Origin: Nitrospiria bacterium
GTDB taxonomy: Bacteria > Nitrospirota > Nitrospiria > Nitrospirales > UBA8639
Direction of reading: 5' to 3'
Length of the DNA: 6,404 nucleotides
Assembly: GCA_030430725.1 (NCBI GenBank)
Contig: JAUIKP010000195.1
Location: 1-6,404 of the forward strand
The position numbers were made by a program, and so were the translations under genes. Position 1 is the stretch's first letter, and each line of letters begins with the position of its first letter. A model generated the notes under the pieces. The model ran no database searches and was not told where the DNA came from. It worked only from the letters and a program-made list of their open reading frames with translations. Positions 1-5,901 of the stretch are shown here, one piece after another.

Positions 1-112
1 CTTGTGGTGTCCTGACATCGATATACACGGAATCCTTCAATGAAGGAGGCGACAGCTGATTTTTCTTGCTCGTTCCCGATTTTGTTTCTTGATCTATTGC
101 CAATGTATTCAT
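1..112 (-). CDS. Rhodanese-domain protein, N-terminal part only (runs off left edge)
   Basis: This is a partial gene: 37 codons are open from an ATG at 112 to the window edge. An AAGGAG Shine-Dalgarno lies at 126-121 with an ideal 8-nt spacer. The N-terminus is polar and unstructured (MNTLAIDQETKSGTSKKNQ), without a signal peptide, so the product is probably cytoplasmic. It then reads into SVYIDVRTPQ, the conserved first strand and DVR(T/S)PxE motif that open a rhodanese (sulfurtransferase) domain. The start lies only 20 bp past the stop of the MBL-rhodanese gene, so the two are almost certainly one operon under the same sigma-54 promoter. The active-site CxxGxR loop would lie outside the window, so catalytic competence and any fused domains cannot be judged. 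The rhodanese call rests on about ten residues. The gene start itself is better supported than the family. Confidence 0.68.
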   Translation of the reverse strand, partial: MNTLAIDQETKSGTSKKNQLSPPSLKDSVYIDVRTPQ

Positions 113-120
113 TGGGTCTA

Positions 121-126
121 CTCCTT
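121..126 (-). promoter_or_regulatory. Ribosome binding site of the partial rhodanese gene
   Basis: Minus-strand AAGGAG, 8 nt before the ATG at 112. It lies in the 20-bp gap between the two sulfurtransferase genes. It is the main evidence that the truncated reading frame at the window edge is a real gene. Confidence 0.7.
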
Positions 127-132
127 GTCCGT

Positions 133-1563
133 TTATTTTGCGCATGCGGATATCGCTTGGGGCTGATCTTTTTGACGTGGATGACCCCACGTGATAAGCC
201 AGGCGTCATACCCGCCGACAAGATCCATGGCCTGAGTTCGTCCGGCTTGTTCCAAAATTCCCATGGCGGTGGATGATCGATATCCACTGGCACAATGGAC
301 TACGACCGGTGTATCTGCAGGGATTTCCTGAACCTGTTCGGCCAAGTGAGGCAAAGGGATATTGAGGCTTCGGTCAATATGCCCTGACTCCCATTCTTTT
401 TCAGATCTCACGTCGACGACTATTGGAGGATGAGAGGTCGTCAGCAATTCCGCAAGCCCCTGAGTGGAGATGCGTTGGACTTTTTGGACCACATCAGGAT
501 TCGCCTCAAGGGATTGCATTCCACCTTTCAGGTAGCCCAGAACGCGGTCAAATCCAATGCGGCCTAATCGTTGAATCGCCTCCTTTTCATATCCGGGTTC
601 TGCAATGATGACAATGGAGCGTTTGGGATTCAGCACCGTCCCGGCCCAGGTCGCAAATTTTCCTCCTAATCCAATATTGAGACTCCCCTTCAGGTGTCCC
701 CGGGCATATTCAACGGCATTTCGGACATCAAGGATTTGAGCCCCATTTTTCTGATGCTCCATCACCGCTTGAAGGGAAAGAGGCGTGAGGCTGTTCCGCA
801 CCACATCATCCAGGACAGGATGCTGTTCCCGATTCATCTTTGCGTCATAGCCAAAGTAGGACGGTGCTTCAGGTTGATCGGCCGTGACCAGTTCAATGAA
901 TTTTTCTTTCGTCATGGGTTGCAGCGCATAGTTTTCCCAACGCTGCTTGCCCAATGTGGACACCGTGTCACTGCTTAAATTTTTGCCGCACATGGATCCC
1001 GCTCCGTGCGCAGGATAGACCAGTGTTTCGTCGGGAAGAGGCATCAGGGTATTTCGGAGTGAATCGAATAATTGCCCTCCCAACTCTTCTGCGGTGACAC
1101 CAACGGAGGCCATAAGATCCGGTCTGCCCACATCCCCGATAAACAGAGTATCTCCCGTCAGCACGCAGTGCGGATGTTCGGCACTCTTGTCCATGTCGTA
1201 AACGGCAAGCGAAATACTTTCAGGGGTATGTCCTGGTGTTTCTAACACTTGAATGCGCACCGACCCAAACTCAAGAATCTCTTTGTCCCGAAAGTTCCGA
1301 ATGGGAAAGTCGGTCTTGGCTCTGGCGCCCAGGCAGATCTCCGCGCCAGTTTGTCGTTGAAGTTCAAGGTGCCCGGCTAAAAAATCTGCATGAAAGTGGG
1401 TGAGAAAAACATAACGGATCTTCCAATCGTGACGTCGGGCCTCCTGAAGATATTGCTCGACGTCCCGTTGAGGGTCCACGACCACAGCGGTTGAGGTTTT
1501 GTTATCGCCAATCATGTAAGACGCATGAGCTAAACAACTCAAATAAAATTGTTTCACAATCAT
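133..1563 (-). CDS. Persulfide dioxygenase-like MBL-fold protein fused to two rhodanese domains (CstB-like)
   Basis: The protein has 476 residues and three modules. The MBL-fold domain (about 1-245) carries THFHAD (H56, H58, D60), PGHTPES (H112), LTGDTLFIGDVGRPDL (D138) and YPAHG (H186). H56, H112 and D138 correspond to the mononuclear iron ligands of ETHE1-type persulfide dioxygenases, which oxidise glutathione persulfide or similar persulfides to sulfite. The dinuclear-site His after D60 is Phe, which fits a mononuclear enzyme. Rhodanese domain 1 (about 262-350) keeps DVRNAVEYARGH, but its active loop reads AEPGYE (Ala321 for Cys), so it should be inactive. Rhodanese domain 2 (about 366-460) has an intact CASGYR loop with Cys424. 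The order MBL, pseudo-rhodanese, active rhodanese is that of staphylococcal CstB. No signal peptide is seen, so it is probably cytoplasmic. The start at 1563 is preferred to an in-frame ATG at 1599 because GGAGGG lies 8 nt before it. The gene has its own sigma-54-type promoter upstream. Orthology to CstB is not proven. Confidence 0.93.
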   Translation of the reverse strand: MIVKQFYLSCLAHASYMIGDNKTSTAVVVDPQRDVEQYLQEARRHDWKIRYVFLTHFHADFLAGHLELQRQTGAEICLGARAKTDFPIRNFRDKEILEFGSVRIQVLETPGHTPESISLAVYDMDKSAEHPHCVLTGDTLFIGDVGRPDLMASVGVTAEELGGQLFDSLRNTLMPLPDETLVYPAHGAGSMCGKNLSSDTVSTLGKQRWENYALQPMTKEKFIELVTADQPEAPSYFGYDAKMNREQHPVLDDVVRNSLTPLSLQAVMEHQKNGAQILDVRNAVEYARGHLKGSLNIGLGGKFATWAGTVLNPKRSIVIIAEPGYEKEAIQRLGRIGFDRVLGYLKGGMQSLEANPDVVQKVQRISTQGLAELLTTSHPPIVVDVRSEKEWESGHIDRSLNIPLPHLAEQVQEIPADTPVVVHCASGYRSSTAMGILEQAGRTQAMDLVGGYDAWLITWGHPRQKDQPQAISACAK

Positions 1564-1571
1564 AATGAATA

Positions 1572-1583
1572 CCCTCCCCTCCC
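1572..1583 (-). promoter_or_regulatory. Ribosome binding site deciding the start of the MBL-rhodanese gene
   Basis: A purine-rich GGGAGGGGAGGG block on the minus strand ends 8 nt before the ATG at 1563. The ATG at 1599 lies upstream of this block and has no such element, so the 12-residue extension it would give is unlikely. Confidence 0.75.
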
Positions 1584-1624
1584 TTTTGAAAAGGAGCATT
1601 GGTCAAAATCGAGTGAGCTCGTTT

Positions 1625-1638
1625 AGAACAGTTCTGTT
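1625..1638. promoter_or_regulatory. Overlapping short palindromes in the predicted leader
   Basis: AGAAC-A-GTTCT (1625-1635) overlaps AACAG-TT-CTGTT (1627-1638). Both are perfect inverted repeats. With the predicted transcription start near 1654 they fall about 20-30 nt into the mRNA leader. They contain AACAGTT, which fits the AACnGTT pattern also present at 1801-1807 and 1821-1827. This could be an operator or an extra activator site, but the half-sites are short and chance is possible. Confidence 0.3.
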
Positions 1639-1665
1639 AAGATCCTTTTCCTTGAATACACTTTA

Positions 1666-1680
1666 GCAGGGATTATGCCA
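1666..1680 (-). promoter_or_regulatory. Sigma-54 (-24/-12) promoter for the MBL-rhodanese operon
   Basis: The minus strand reads TGGCATAATCCCTGC. Compared with the consensus TGGCAC-N5-TTGC it has 8 of 10 specified bases and keeps the invariant GG and GC at the exact 10-nt separation. Transcription would start near 1654, giving a leader of about 90 nt before the ATG at 1563. An enhancer-binding activator gene lies directly upstream, and an IHF-type site and a repeat cluster lie between, so context strongly supports this call. No transcript data are available here. Confidence 0.75.
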
Positions 1681-1718
1681 GGGTATGCTTCGCAGAGGTA
1701 TGAAATAAATTACAGCAA

Positions 1719-1731
1719 AATCAAGGCATTA
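1719..1731 (+). promoter_or_regulatory. Candidate IHF (integration host factor) binding site
   Basis: AATCAAGGCATTA matches the IHF consensus WATCAA-N4-TTR at every specified base. It lies in an AT-rich stretch about 65-77 bp upstream of the predicted start, between the -24 element and the GTTAAC cluster. This is where IHF usually bends DNA to bring an enhancer-bound activator to sigma-54 polymerase. The consensus is short, so position is a large part of the case, and IHF use in this organism is assumed. Confidence 0.5.
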
Positions 1732-1800
1732 GGAGTCATGGAAAAATAGTGGAAGCCTCATTATGGCCGTAAAAATCAGATGACCTGAACAGAATGCGCT

Positions 1801-1827
1801 AACTGTTAAGTTAACGTGTTAACGGTT
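1801..1827. promoter_or_regulatory. Putative upstream activator sequence (GTTAAC repeat cluster)
   Basis: GTTAA occurs three times in 19 bp (1805, 1810, 1818). Two copies are full GTTAAC palindromes separated by GT, together forming a near-perfect 14-bp palindrome (1810-1823). AACTGTT and AACGGTT flank the array. It begins 3 bp beyond the activator's stop codon and lies about 120-147 bp upstream of the -24 element, a usual enhancer distance for sigma-54 activators. The inference is that this is where the neighbouring Fis-type HTH regulator binds. Some hairpin potential exists, but there is no T-run of the kind seen in an intrinsic terminator. Confidence 0.5.
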
Positions 1828-1830
1828 TGA

Positions 1831-3216
1831 TTATGCGTGAGGAGGGGTCTGAAGCTGTTTGATTTTCTTCCAGAGGGTAACTCGACTTACGCCAAGAAGC
1901 TTGGCAGCTTCCGTTTTGTTGCCGTTGGTCTGTTGGAGAGCTTCCGAAATACGAGCTTCCTCCTCTGGTGGAATGGAGTGCACTGTGTTGATTGGGAGTG
2001 GCTTGAAGTTTCGGGACCTTGGAGAACTCTGAACTTCTGAAGGGAGGTCCCACAGGGTGAGGCAATCACCATGAACGGTGACGAAGGCGTGTTCGATCGC
2101 ATTTTTTAATTCGCGGACATTGCCGGGCCAGTTATAGTCAGTCAATCGTTGCAGAGCATCCTGGGCAATGTCTTCTATTTCTCGGCGAAAGGTCTTAGAG
2201 TTGGCCGCCATGAAATGGTGAACCAGGAGAGGAATGTCTTCTCGTCTGGCTCTCAAAGGTGGAAGGGTAATTTCGAACACATGAATCCGATAATAAAAAT
2301 CCTCCCGAACCGTGCCCTCCGCCATAAGGACTTTCAAGTCCCGATTGGTGGCGGTTATGAGACGAACATCGACCCGCATGCCACGGTCATCTCCAACCCG
2401 GCGGATTTCGCTCTCCTGCAGGACCCTGAGTAATTTCAGTTGCAGCAGAGGGCTGGTATCTCCGATTTCATCCAAAAATAGCGTGCCACCGTCGGCCGCT
2501 TGAAAAACCCCGATTTTATCCCGTATGGCCCCGGTGAACGCCCCCTTCACATGCCCGAAGAGTTCACTTTCCAACAAGGTTTCCGGAATCGCTGAGCAAT
2601 TGATGGCGAAAAACGGTTTATCTTTTCGATCACTCAGGGTGTGAATGGCTCGGGCCGCCAGTTCTTTTCCGGTTCCGGATTCCCCGGTGAGCAATACCGT
2701 GACATCGCTTTGTGCAGCCAGTCGGAGCCGGCGAAACACCTCTTGCATCGCCGGGCTTTTGCCGATGAGCTGTTGAAAGGACTCGCGGGATTTTGCCTGT
2801 TCCTCCAGCACGGCAATTTTTTGGTTATTCAAAATAAATGAAGTAAGGTCGGTAAAGGTTCCGACCGCGCCTCCGACCTGGCCTTGTTCATCCCGGATGA
2901 TCGAGACATTGCCGAAGAGGTAGAGTTCGCGGCCGTCTTTTCCCAACACTTTGCATTCCTGGTTGCAGATGCCCCAAGGGTACGGAGTCGGGTTGTCCAA
3001 AAATTCCGTCAGGATGCGAAAGCCCTTACAATTTTCACCTTCTAAGATATGACAGGATTTTCCCAGGATATCCTGACTGGAATATCCCGTAATGCGAGCT
3101 GCTCCGGCGCTCCAGGCTACAATGTGACCTTTGGCATCGACGGTGAACACGCCATCCGCCATCACGTCAAGCATGTTGCTGAGAATGGCGGGATTTTTCC
3201 GGAAATCTAGCTCCAT
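1831..3216 (-). CDS. PAS-domain sigma-54-dependent transcriptional activator (enhancer-binding protein)
   Basis: The protein has 461 residues. The N-terminal PAS domain (about 11-125) begins [13 protein letters not shown] and carries four cysteines: C55, C63, C84 and C88. A likely helical linker (about 126-150) leads to the AAA+ domain (about 150-385), with Walker A GESGTGKE (178-185), the sigma-54-contacting GAFTGA loop (225-230), Walker B LFLDEIGD (246-253), the arginine-finger region REDFYYRI (304-311) and WPGNVREL (363-370). A Fis-type helix-turn-helix closes the protein (about 421-455, [20 protein letters not shown]). All elements needed for ATP-driven opening of sigma-54 promoters are intact. 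There is no receiver domain, so the PAS domain is the probable sensor of a small molecule or redox state. The start at 3216 has no clear Shine-Dalgarno. It is chosen because it places the PAS domain normally. The gene sits immediately upstream of a sigma-54-type promoter driving the persulfide dioxygenase-like gene, its likely target. Confidence 0.94.
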   Translation of the reverse strand: MELDFRKNPAILSNMLDVMADGVFTVDAKGHIVAWSAGAARITGYSSQDILGKSCHILEGENCKGFRILTEFLDNPTPYPWGICNQECKVLGKDGRELYLFGNVSIIRDEQGQVGGAVGTFTDLTSFILNNQKIAVLEEQAKSRESFQQLIGKSPAMQEVFRRLRLAAQSDVTVLLTGESGTGKELAARAIHTLSDRKDKPFFAINCSAIPETLLESELFGHVKGAFTGAIRDKIGVFQAADGGTLFLDEIGDTSPLLQLKLLRVLQESEIRRVGDDRGMRVDVRLITATNRDLKVLMAEGTVREDFYYRIHVFEITLPPLRARREDIPLLVHHFMAANSKTFRREIEDIAQDALQRLTDYNWPGNVRELKNAIEHAFVTVHGDCLTLWDLPSEVQSSPRSRNFKPLPINTVHSIPPEEEARISEALQQTNGNKTEAAKLLGVSRVTLWKKIKQLQTPPHA

Positions 3217-3283
3217 CGTCGGTGATTCAAAGAAAAGCTCACTGGGTGAGAGTGATCGGGTTGAAAAAAGGGGGTAGGTGAAT

Positions 3284-3336
3284 CAAGAAGGCTGGAGAAC
3301 GTTTATTGAGACAAGACAATTCTCCAGCCTTGCTTG
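3284..3336 (-). terminator. Long hairpin between exported protein gene and activator gene; possible terminator
   Basis: AAGGCTGGAGAA (3288-3299) and TTCTCCAGCCTT (3320-3331) are a perfect 12-bp inverted repeat around a 20-nt loop. Four more pairs (3284-3287 with 3333-3336) extend the stem past one bulged G. It lies about 40 bp after the stop of the 587-residue gene, so termination of that transcript is the simplest reading. The only T-run on the minus strand (six T) begins about 16 nt beyond the stem rather than directly after it, so it is not a canonical intrinsic terminator. It could instead be an attenuator, an mRNA-stabilising hairpin or a protein-binding site. Confidence 0.45.
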
Positions 3337-3373
3337 GTCTTTAGTGTGTCGGAAATTTCATAAAACCTCACAC

Positions 3374-5137
3374 CTATTCCGTGGGTTCTACCTGTGCCGC
3401 CAGCAACGACTTGAAGGCGGGATCATTCTCGACCAACCCCTTCAGCGTATCGTTGTGCAACATGTACGCCCAACTTTGCGGGCTTGAGCCGGGAGTTTTC
3501 TCAAACCACTCACGGGCTTGCTGCAGAAGACTCAGCATCGCCTGATTGTCACGGGGAACGTGAAAGGCCAGGCTATAGGCCATCGCATAGGCTGCCGTAA
3601 ATTTGTTGAGTGGATCTTTCGTGAGCTCGAACGCTTTCTGAGCCGCCTCATATCCTCTCTGAATATCGGGATCGTCGAAATGTCGATTCCAGGCCACTTT
3701 TCCGATGCGGGCCCACGCCAACTCTAAGAGCACCTGTGCGCGAAGCTCTTCCTGTTCGGCTGGCACCTCAGTCAATAATTCCTGTGGAGCGGACAGGGCC
3801 GCCATTTGATCGTTCGTCCACCGGTAGGTCGAGGACAATCGAATCCGGTTGTTGAAATCACCGGGCTCCAGAGATGCCAATGCCTCCATCACAGGGATCA
3901 TTCGATAGAGATAATCAGCCGGCATCGGCTCAGCCTTCCCGCCTATTTCCATTCCTAGGGACAGATCAAATCGATCGGTTTGGGATTGCACCGTCCAATA
4001 GAGTTCGTTGAACCGTTGGGCCAGACGCTCATCACCCAGTTGAAGGCCGTTTAAACGACTTCCATAATCAAGAAACCCTTTGTACAGTTGGTCTGAAAAA
4101 ACTTCCAGTGCGGGTTTGTGAGACGGGCCAATCAGCAAAACCCGGTTCAGTTTCATCACGGATTCCAGTCTGGTCGGTGCGGCTTGTGCCTGTTGAATGC
4201 CGGTTTGGATGGCCGCCAGGCTCTCTTGAAGACCAAACCATTCTGTTGAGTGTGGAACATAGCCACCCGGGTCCACGACGAATGGAATGGTTGTGCCACG
4301 GGGACCGTCGAGAACCAGATCCAGCACGGCACGATCTGTAGGAAAGCCCAATTGTTTCAAATCTGAGAGCACGACCCACTTCACGTTAACGGATTTCACA
4401 ACTCGCTGGGCTTTTTTGTAGGGTACGGCCCAATCCTCAGCACCGGGTGCATTGGAGATGGGCGCCGTCAAGGCATTCGGATAGGAGACCTTTGTTGTGA
4501 GAAAGGCGGTAGGTGCGGCGACTATCCTGGTTTCATCTGGAGAAGGAAATGAGGCATGGGGTAGGTCTCCAGATTTCACGGTCTCAATGATAAACGGCGT
4601 TGTTGGTTCCTGAACGGCAATGGCTCGCATGACGAAAAATGATGGAGCCAATTGCTGATTAAGCGTCTCCGCAATAAAAAATCGTTCGAAGTCGGAAAAA
4701 TCAACCAGCTTTCCCGGTCCCGGCCAGACATTATCCAATGCCCGGTCATGTTGTTGAATGGCTCGTTGGTGGGCCTCCTGCCGACGGTGATCACACCATT
4801 CGTAGATGGGGTTTGACGGGTCGGGAAAGTTCCCGTTTGCAAACAACTGCTGTTGAGCCATCTGATGTAAGCACACAAAATCCCGTTGGCCGGCCGCCAC
4901 GTGATCGCCCTTTCCTACCGCATTGGCATATTCCCGAACGGTGGAGAGCAAGGCTTCCTCATTGATGGGCGCTGGCTCGGCGGCCCACCCATGAGTGAAG
5001 GCCAAAAACAAAGAACCGCACAGGAGGCCCACCCATTTAAGCGTAGGACACATCCGGCGAACAGGGAACCCGAGACGATGATCCACCTCAGGTTTCAGGG
5101 TATCTGTCATGATTGGTTGACGACGAACAATACTCAT
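3374..5137 (-). CDS. Exported protein of unknown function with TPR-like helical regions
   Basis: The protein has 587 residues and I do not recognise the family. A basic N-terminal stretch with RR pairs precedes a hydrophobic segment (about 34-52, WVGLLCGSLFLAFTHGWA) ending in small residues before AEPAPINEE. This looks like a signal peptide with a long n-region, or an uncleaved anchor, so the bulk should be periplasmic. The mature part has only two cysteines, each in a CxH context (C89-L-H91, C115-D-H117). Residues about 305-360 and 460-587 are helical and Ala/Leu-rich, with TPR-like spacing such as IQRGYEAAQKAFELTKD. No CxxCH haem motif is present. The start at 5137 is chosen over 5161 because GAGGAGGAG (5155-5147) lies 9 nt before it. 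The gene follows the cupredoxin gene by 80 bp, so the two may be co-transcribed. A role in copper or sulfur handling is only suggested by neighbours. Confidence 0.85.
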   Translation of the reverse strand: MSIVRRQPIMTDTLKPEVDHRLGFPVRRMCPTLKWVGLLCGSLFLAFTHGWAAEPAPINEEALLSTVREYANAVGKGDHVAAGQRDFVCLHQMAQQQLFANGNFPDPSNPIYEWCDHRRQEAHQRAIQQHDRALDNVWPGPGKLVDFSDFERFFIAETLNQQLAPSFFVMRAIAVQEPTTPFIIETVKSGDLPHASFPSPDETRIVAAPTAFLTTKVSYPNALTAPISNAPGAEDWAVPYKKAQRVVKSVNVKWVVLSDLKQLGFPTDRAVLDLVLDGPRGTTIPFVVDPGGYVPHSTEWFGLQESLAAIQTGIQQAQAAPTRLESVMKLNRVLLIGPSHKPALEVFSDQLYKGFLDYGSRLNGLQLGDERLAQRFNELYWTVQSQTDRFDLSLGMEIGGKAEPMPADYLYRMIPVMEALASLEPGDFNNRIRLSSTYRWTNDQMAALSAPQELLTEVPAEQEELRAQVLLELAWARIGKVAWNRHFDDPDIQRGYEAAQKAFELTKDPLNKFTAAYAMAYSLAFHVPRDNQAMLSLLQQAREWFEKTPGSSPQSWAYMLHNDTLKGLVENDPAFKSLLAAQVEPTE

Positions 5138-5146
5138 GGAACCAAA

Positions 5147-5155
5147 CTCCTCCTC
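5147..5155 (-). promoter_or_regulatory. Ribosome binding site deciding the start of the 587-residue exported protein
   Basis: GAGGAGGAG on the minus strand, 9 nt before the ATG at 5137. It lies inside the reading frame that would begin at the ATG at 5161, so that upstream start is disfavoured. Confidence 0.7.
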
Positions 5156-5188
5156 AAACATGCTTGGTTAATGATTTTGTATAGTAGA

Positions 5189-5204
5189 GAGGGGAATGTC
5201 CCTC
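5189..5204. repeat. Small GAGGG/CCCTC hairpin between cupredoxin and exported protein genes
   Basis: GAGGG (5189-5193) and CCCTC (5200-5204) pair around a 6-nt loop, just after the cupredoxin stop codon. No T-run follows on the minus strand, so it should not terminate efficiently. It may be a weak processing or stability element, or chance. Confidence 0.3.
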
Positions 5205-5217
5205 ATAATCAAGCTGG

Positions 5218-5712
5218 CTAATCTACCACACCCTCATTCTCGTGTACCACGATGGTACCTCGCATCACATGGCCCGGTAAATCGCAAAAATAGGGAAAGG
5301 TGCCGGGATGCGATGGGATAAACACAATGTCGGTTTGGCCTCGGGTGGGAAGCAACACGCGACTGAGGCCTTCTTTGGAAAACTGTGGAGCACCGCTTCC
5401 ACTGACATTCAGGTGGATATCTGTGAGTAGGCCGACTGGCAAAAATGCATGCAGTTCCGAATCCAAGTTTTTGAGGACCAGCCGGGTTTTTTGCCCTACG
5501 GTAATTTCAAGGGTGTTGGGGCTGAATTCCCGTGATTTTATATTGATGGTCACCACGGTTTCCTGGGGATCAGCGGCAGGAGCGAGACTGACCGGAGTCG
5601 CTCCCCGAACAGTAGCCAAGTCCGGGGGTGTAAACACCGTGAGGACCAGCATCAGAATACAGGCATGAAAAAATTTGAATGAGGGCAGGGGGAACATCAT
5701 AATTAAAGGCAT
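5218..5712 (-). CDS. Exported or membrane-anchored cupredoxin-domain (blue-copper-like) protein
   Basis: The protein has 164 residues from the ATG at 5712. A hydrophobic N-terminal segment (about 12-27, FKFFHACILMLVLTVF) is a signal peptide or anchor. The single cupredoxin domain (about 50-158) opens with VVTINIKSREFSPNTLEITVGQ and ends with FPYFCDLPGHVMRGTIVVHE. Candidate type-1 copper ligands are H88 (SELHAF), C143, H148 and M150. A role in periplasmic electron transfer or copper binding is known for this fold, but the partner here is unknown. The His-to-Met gap is one residue, shorter than in most relatives, though the Met keeps its register to the following GTI strand. The start is uncertain: the frame stays open to 5874, but the extra residues look non-coding, and none of the ATGs at 5712, 5700 or 5697 has a good Shine-Dalgarno. 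A TATAAT on the minus strand (5716-5711) could drive a nearly leaderless mRNA beginning at 5700 or 5697, although its -35 match is poor. Confidence 0.88.
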   Translation of the reverse strand: MPLIMMFPLPSFKFFHACILMLVLTVFTPPDLATVRGATPVSLAPAADPQETVVTINIKSREFSPNTLEITVGQKTRLVLKNLDSELHAFLPVGLLTDIHLNVSGSGAPQFSKEGLSRVLLPTRGQTDIVFIPSHPGTFPYFCDLPGHVMRGTIVVHENEGVVD

Positions 5713-5901
5713 TATACCGGTTAGGGATTCTGCGGCGAAACGAGCAGGAGGAATTGTTCGTCCATTCCATGAAAAAAGATGGCACAAGCGTAAGTGAAAA
5801 TATGTATAAATAGGAAAAGATTTGTGAGAGAAGAGAGGAAATCTTAAGATCAGGCGGAAACGACCGAAAAACATGAGAATACATCAGGAGCATAGTCCAC
5901 G

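Noticed and set aside
33..45. CCTTC-AAT-GAAGG hairpin near the left edge as a terminator
   Set aside because: The stem is only 5 bp with no T-run on either strand, and it lies inside the partial rhodanese coding sequence.
40..276. Plus-strand open frame of 78 codons near the left edge
   Set aside because: It overlaps the C-terminus of the MBL-rhodanese gene and the start of the partial rhodanese gene on the other strand; it has no recognisable domain.
1564..1599. Twelve-residue extension of the MBL-rhodanese protein to an ATG at 1599
   Set aside because: The extension overlaps the strong purine-rich ribosome site of the ATG at 1563, and family members start close to MIVKQFY.
4108..4341. Antisense open frames inside the 587-residue gene
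   Set aside because: They are shadows of a long, well-started gene; none has a ribosome site or a domain pattern.
3374..5137. Exported protein as a multihaem cytochrome
   Set aside because: There is no CxxCH motif; the only mature cysteines are in CLH and CDH contexts.
5780..5794. TGGCAC on the plus strand as a second sigma-54 promoter, for the small membrane ORF
   Set aside because: The bases where the -12 GC should fall read TAAG, so the invariant GC is missing.
5746..5813. AGGAGG (5746-5751) followed by a 14-codon plus-strand frame (5769-5813)
   Set aside because: The spacer to the ATG is 17 nt, the peptide is very short and the region is antisense to the cupredoxin leader; no support as a gene.
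5713..5874. N-terminal extension of the cupredoxin to an ATG at 5874
   Set aside because: The 54 extra residues are Phe/Arg/Leu-rich with no domain pattern, no Shine-Dalgarno precedes 5874, and they would bury the signal segment in the interior.
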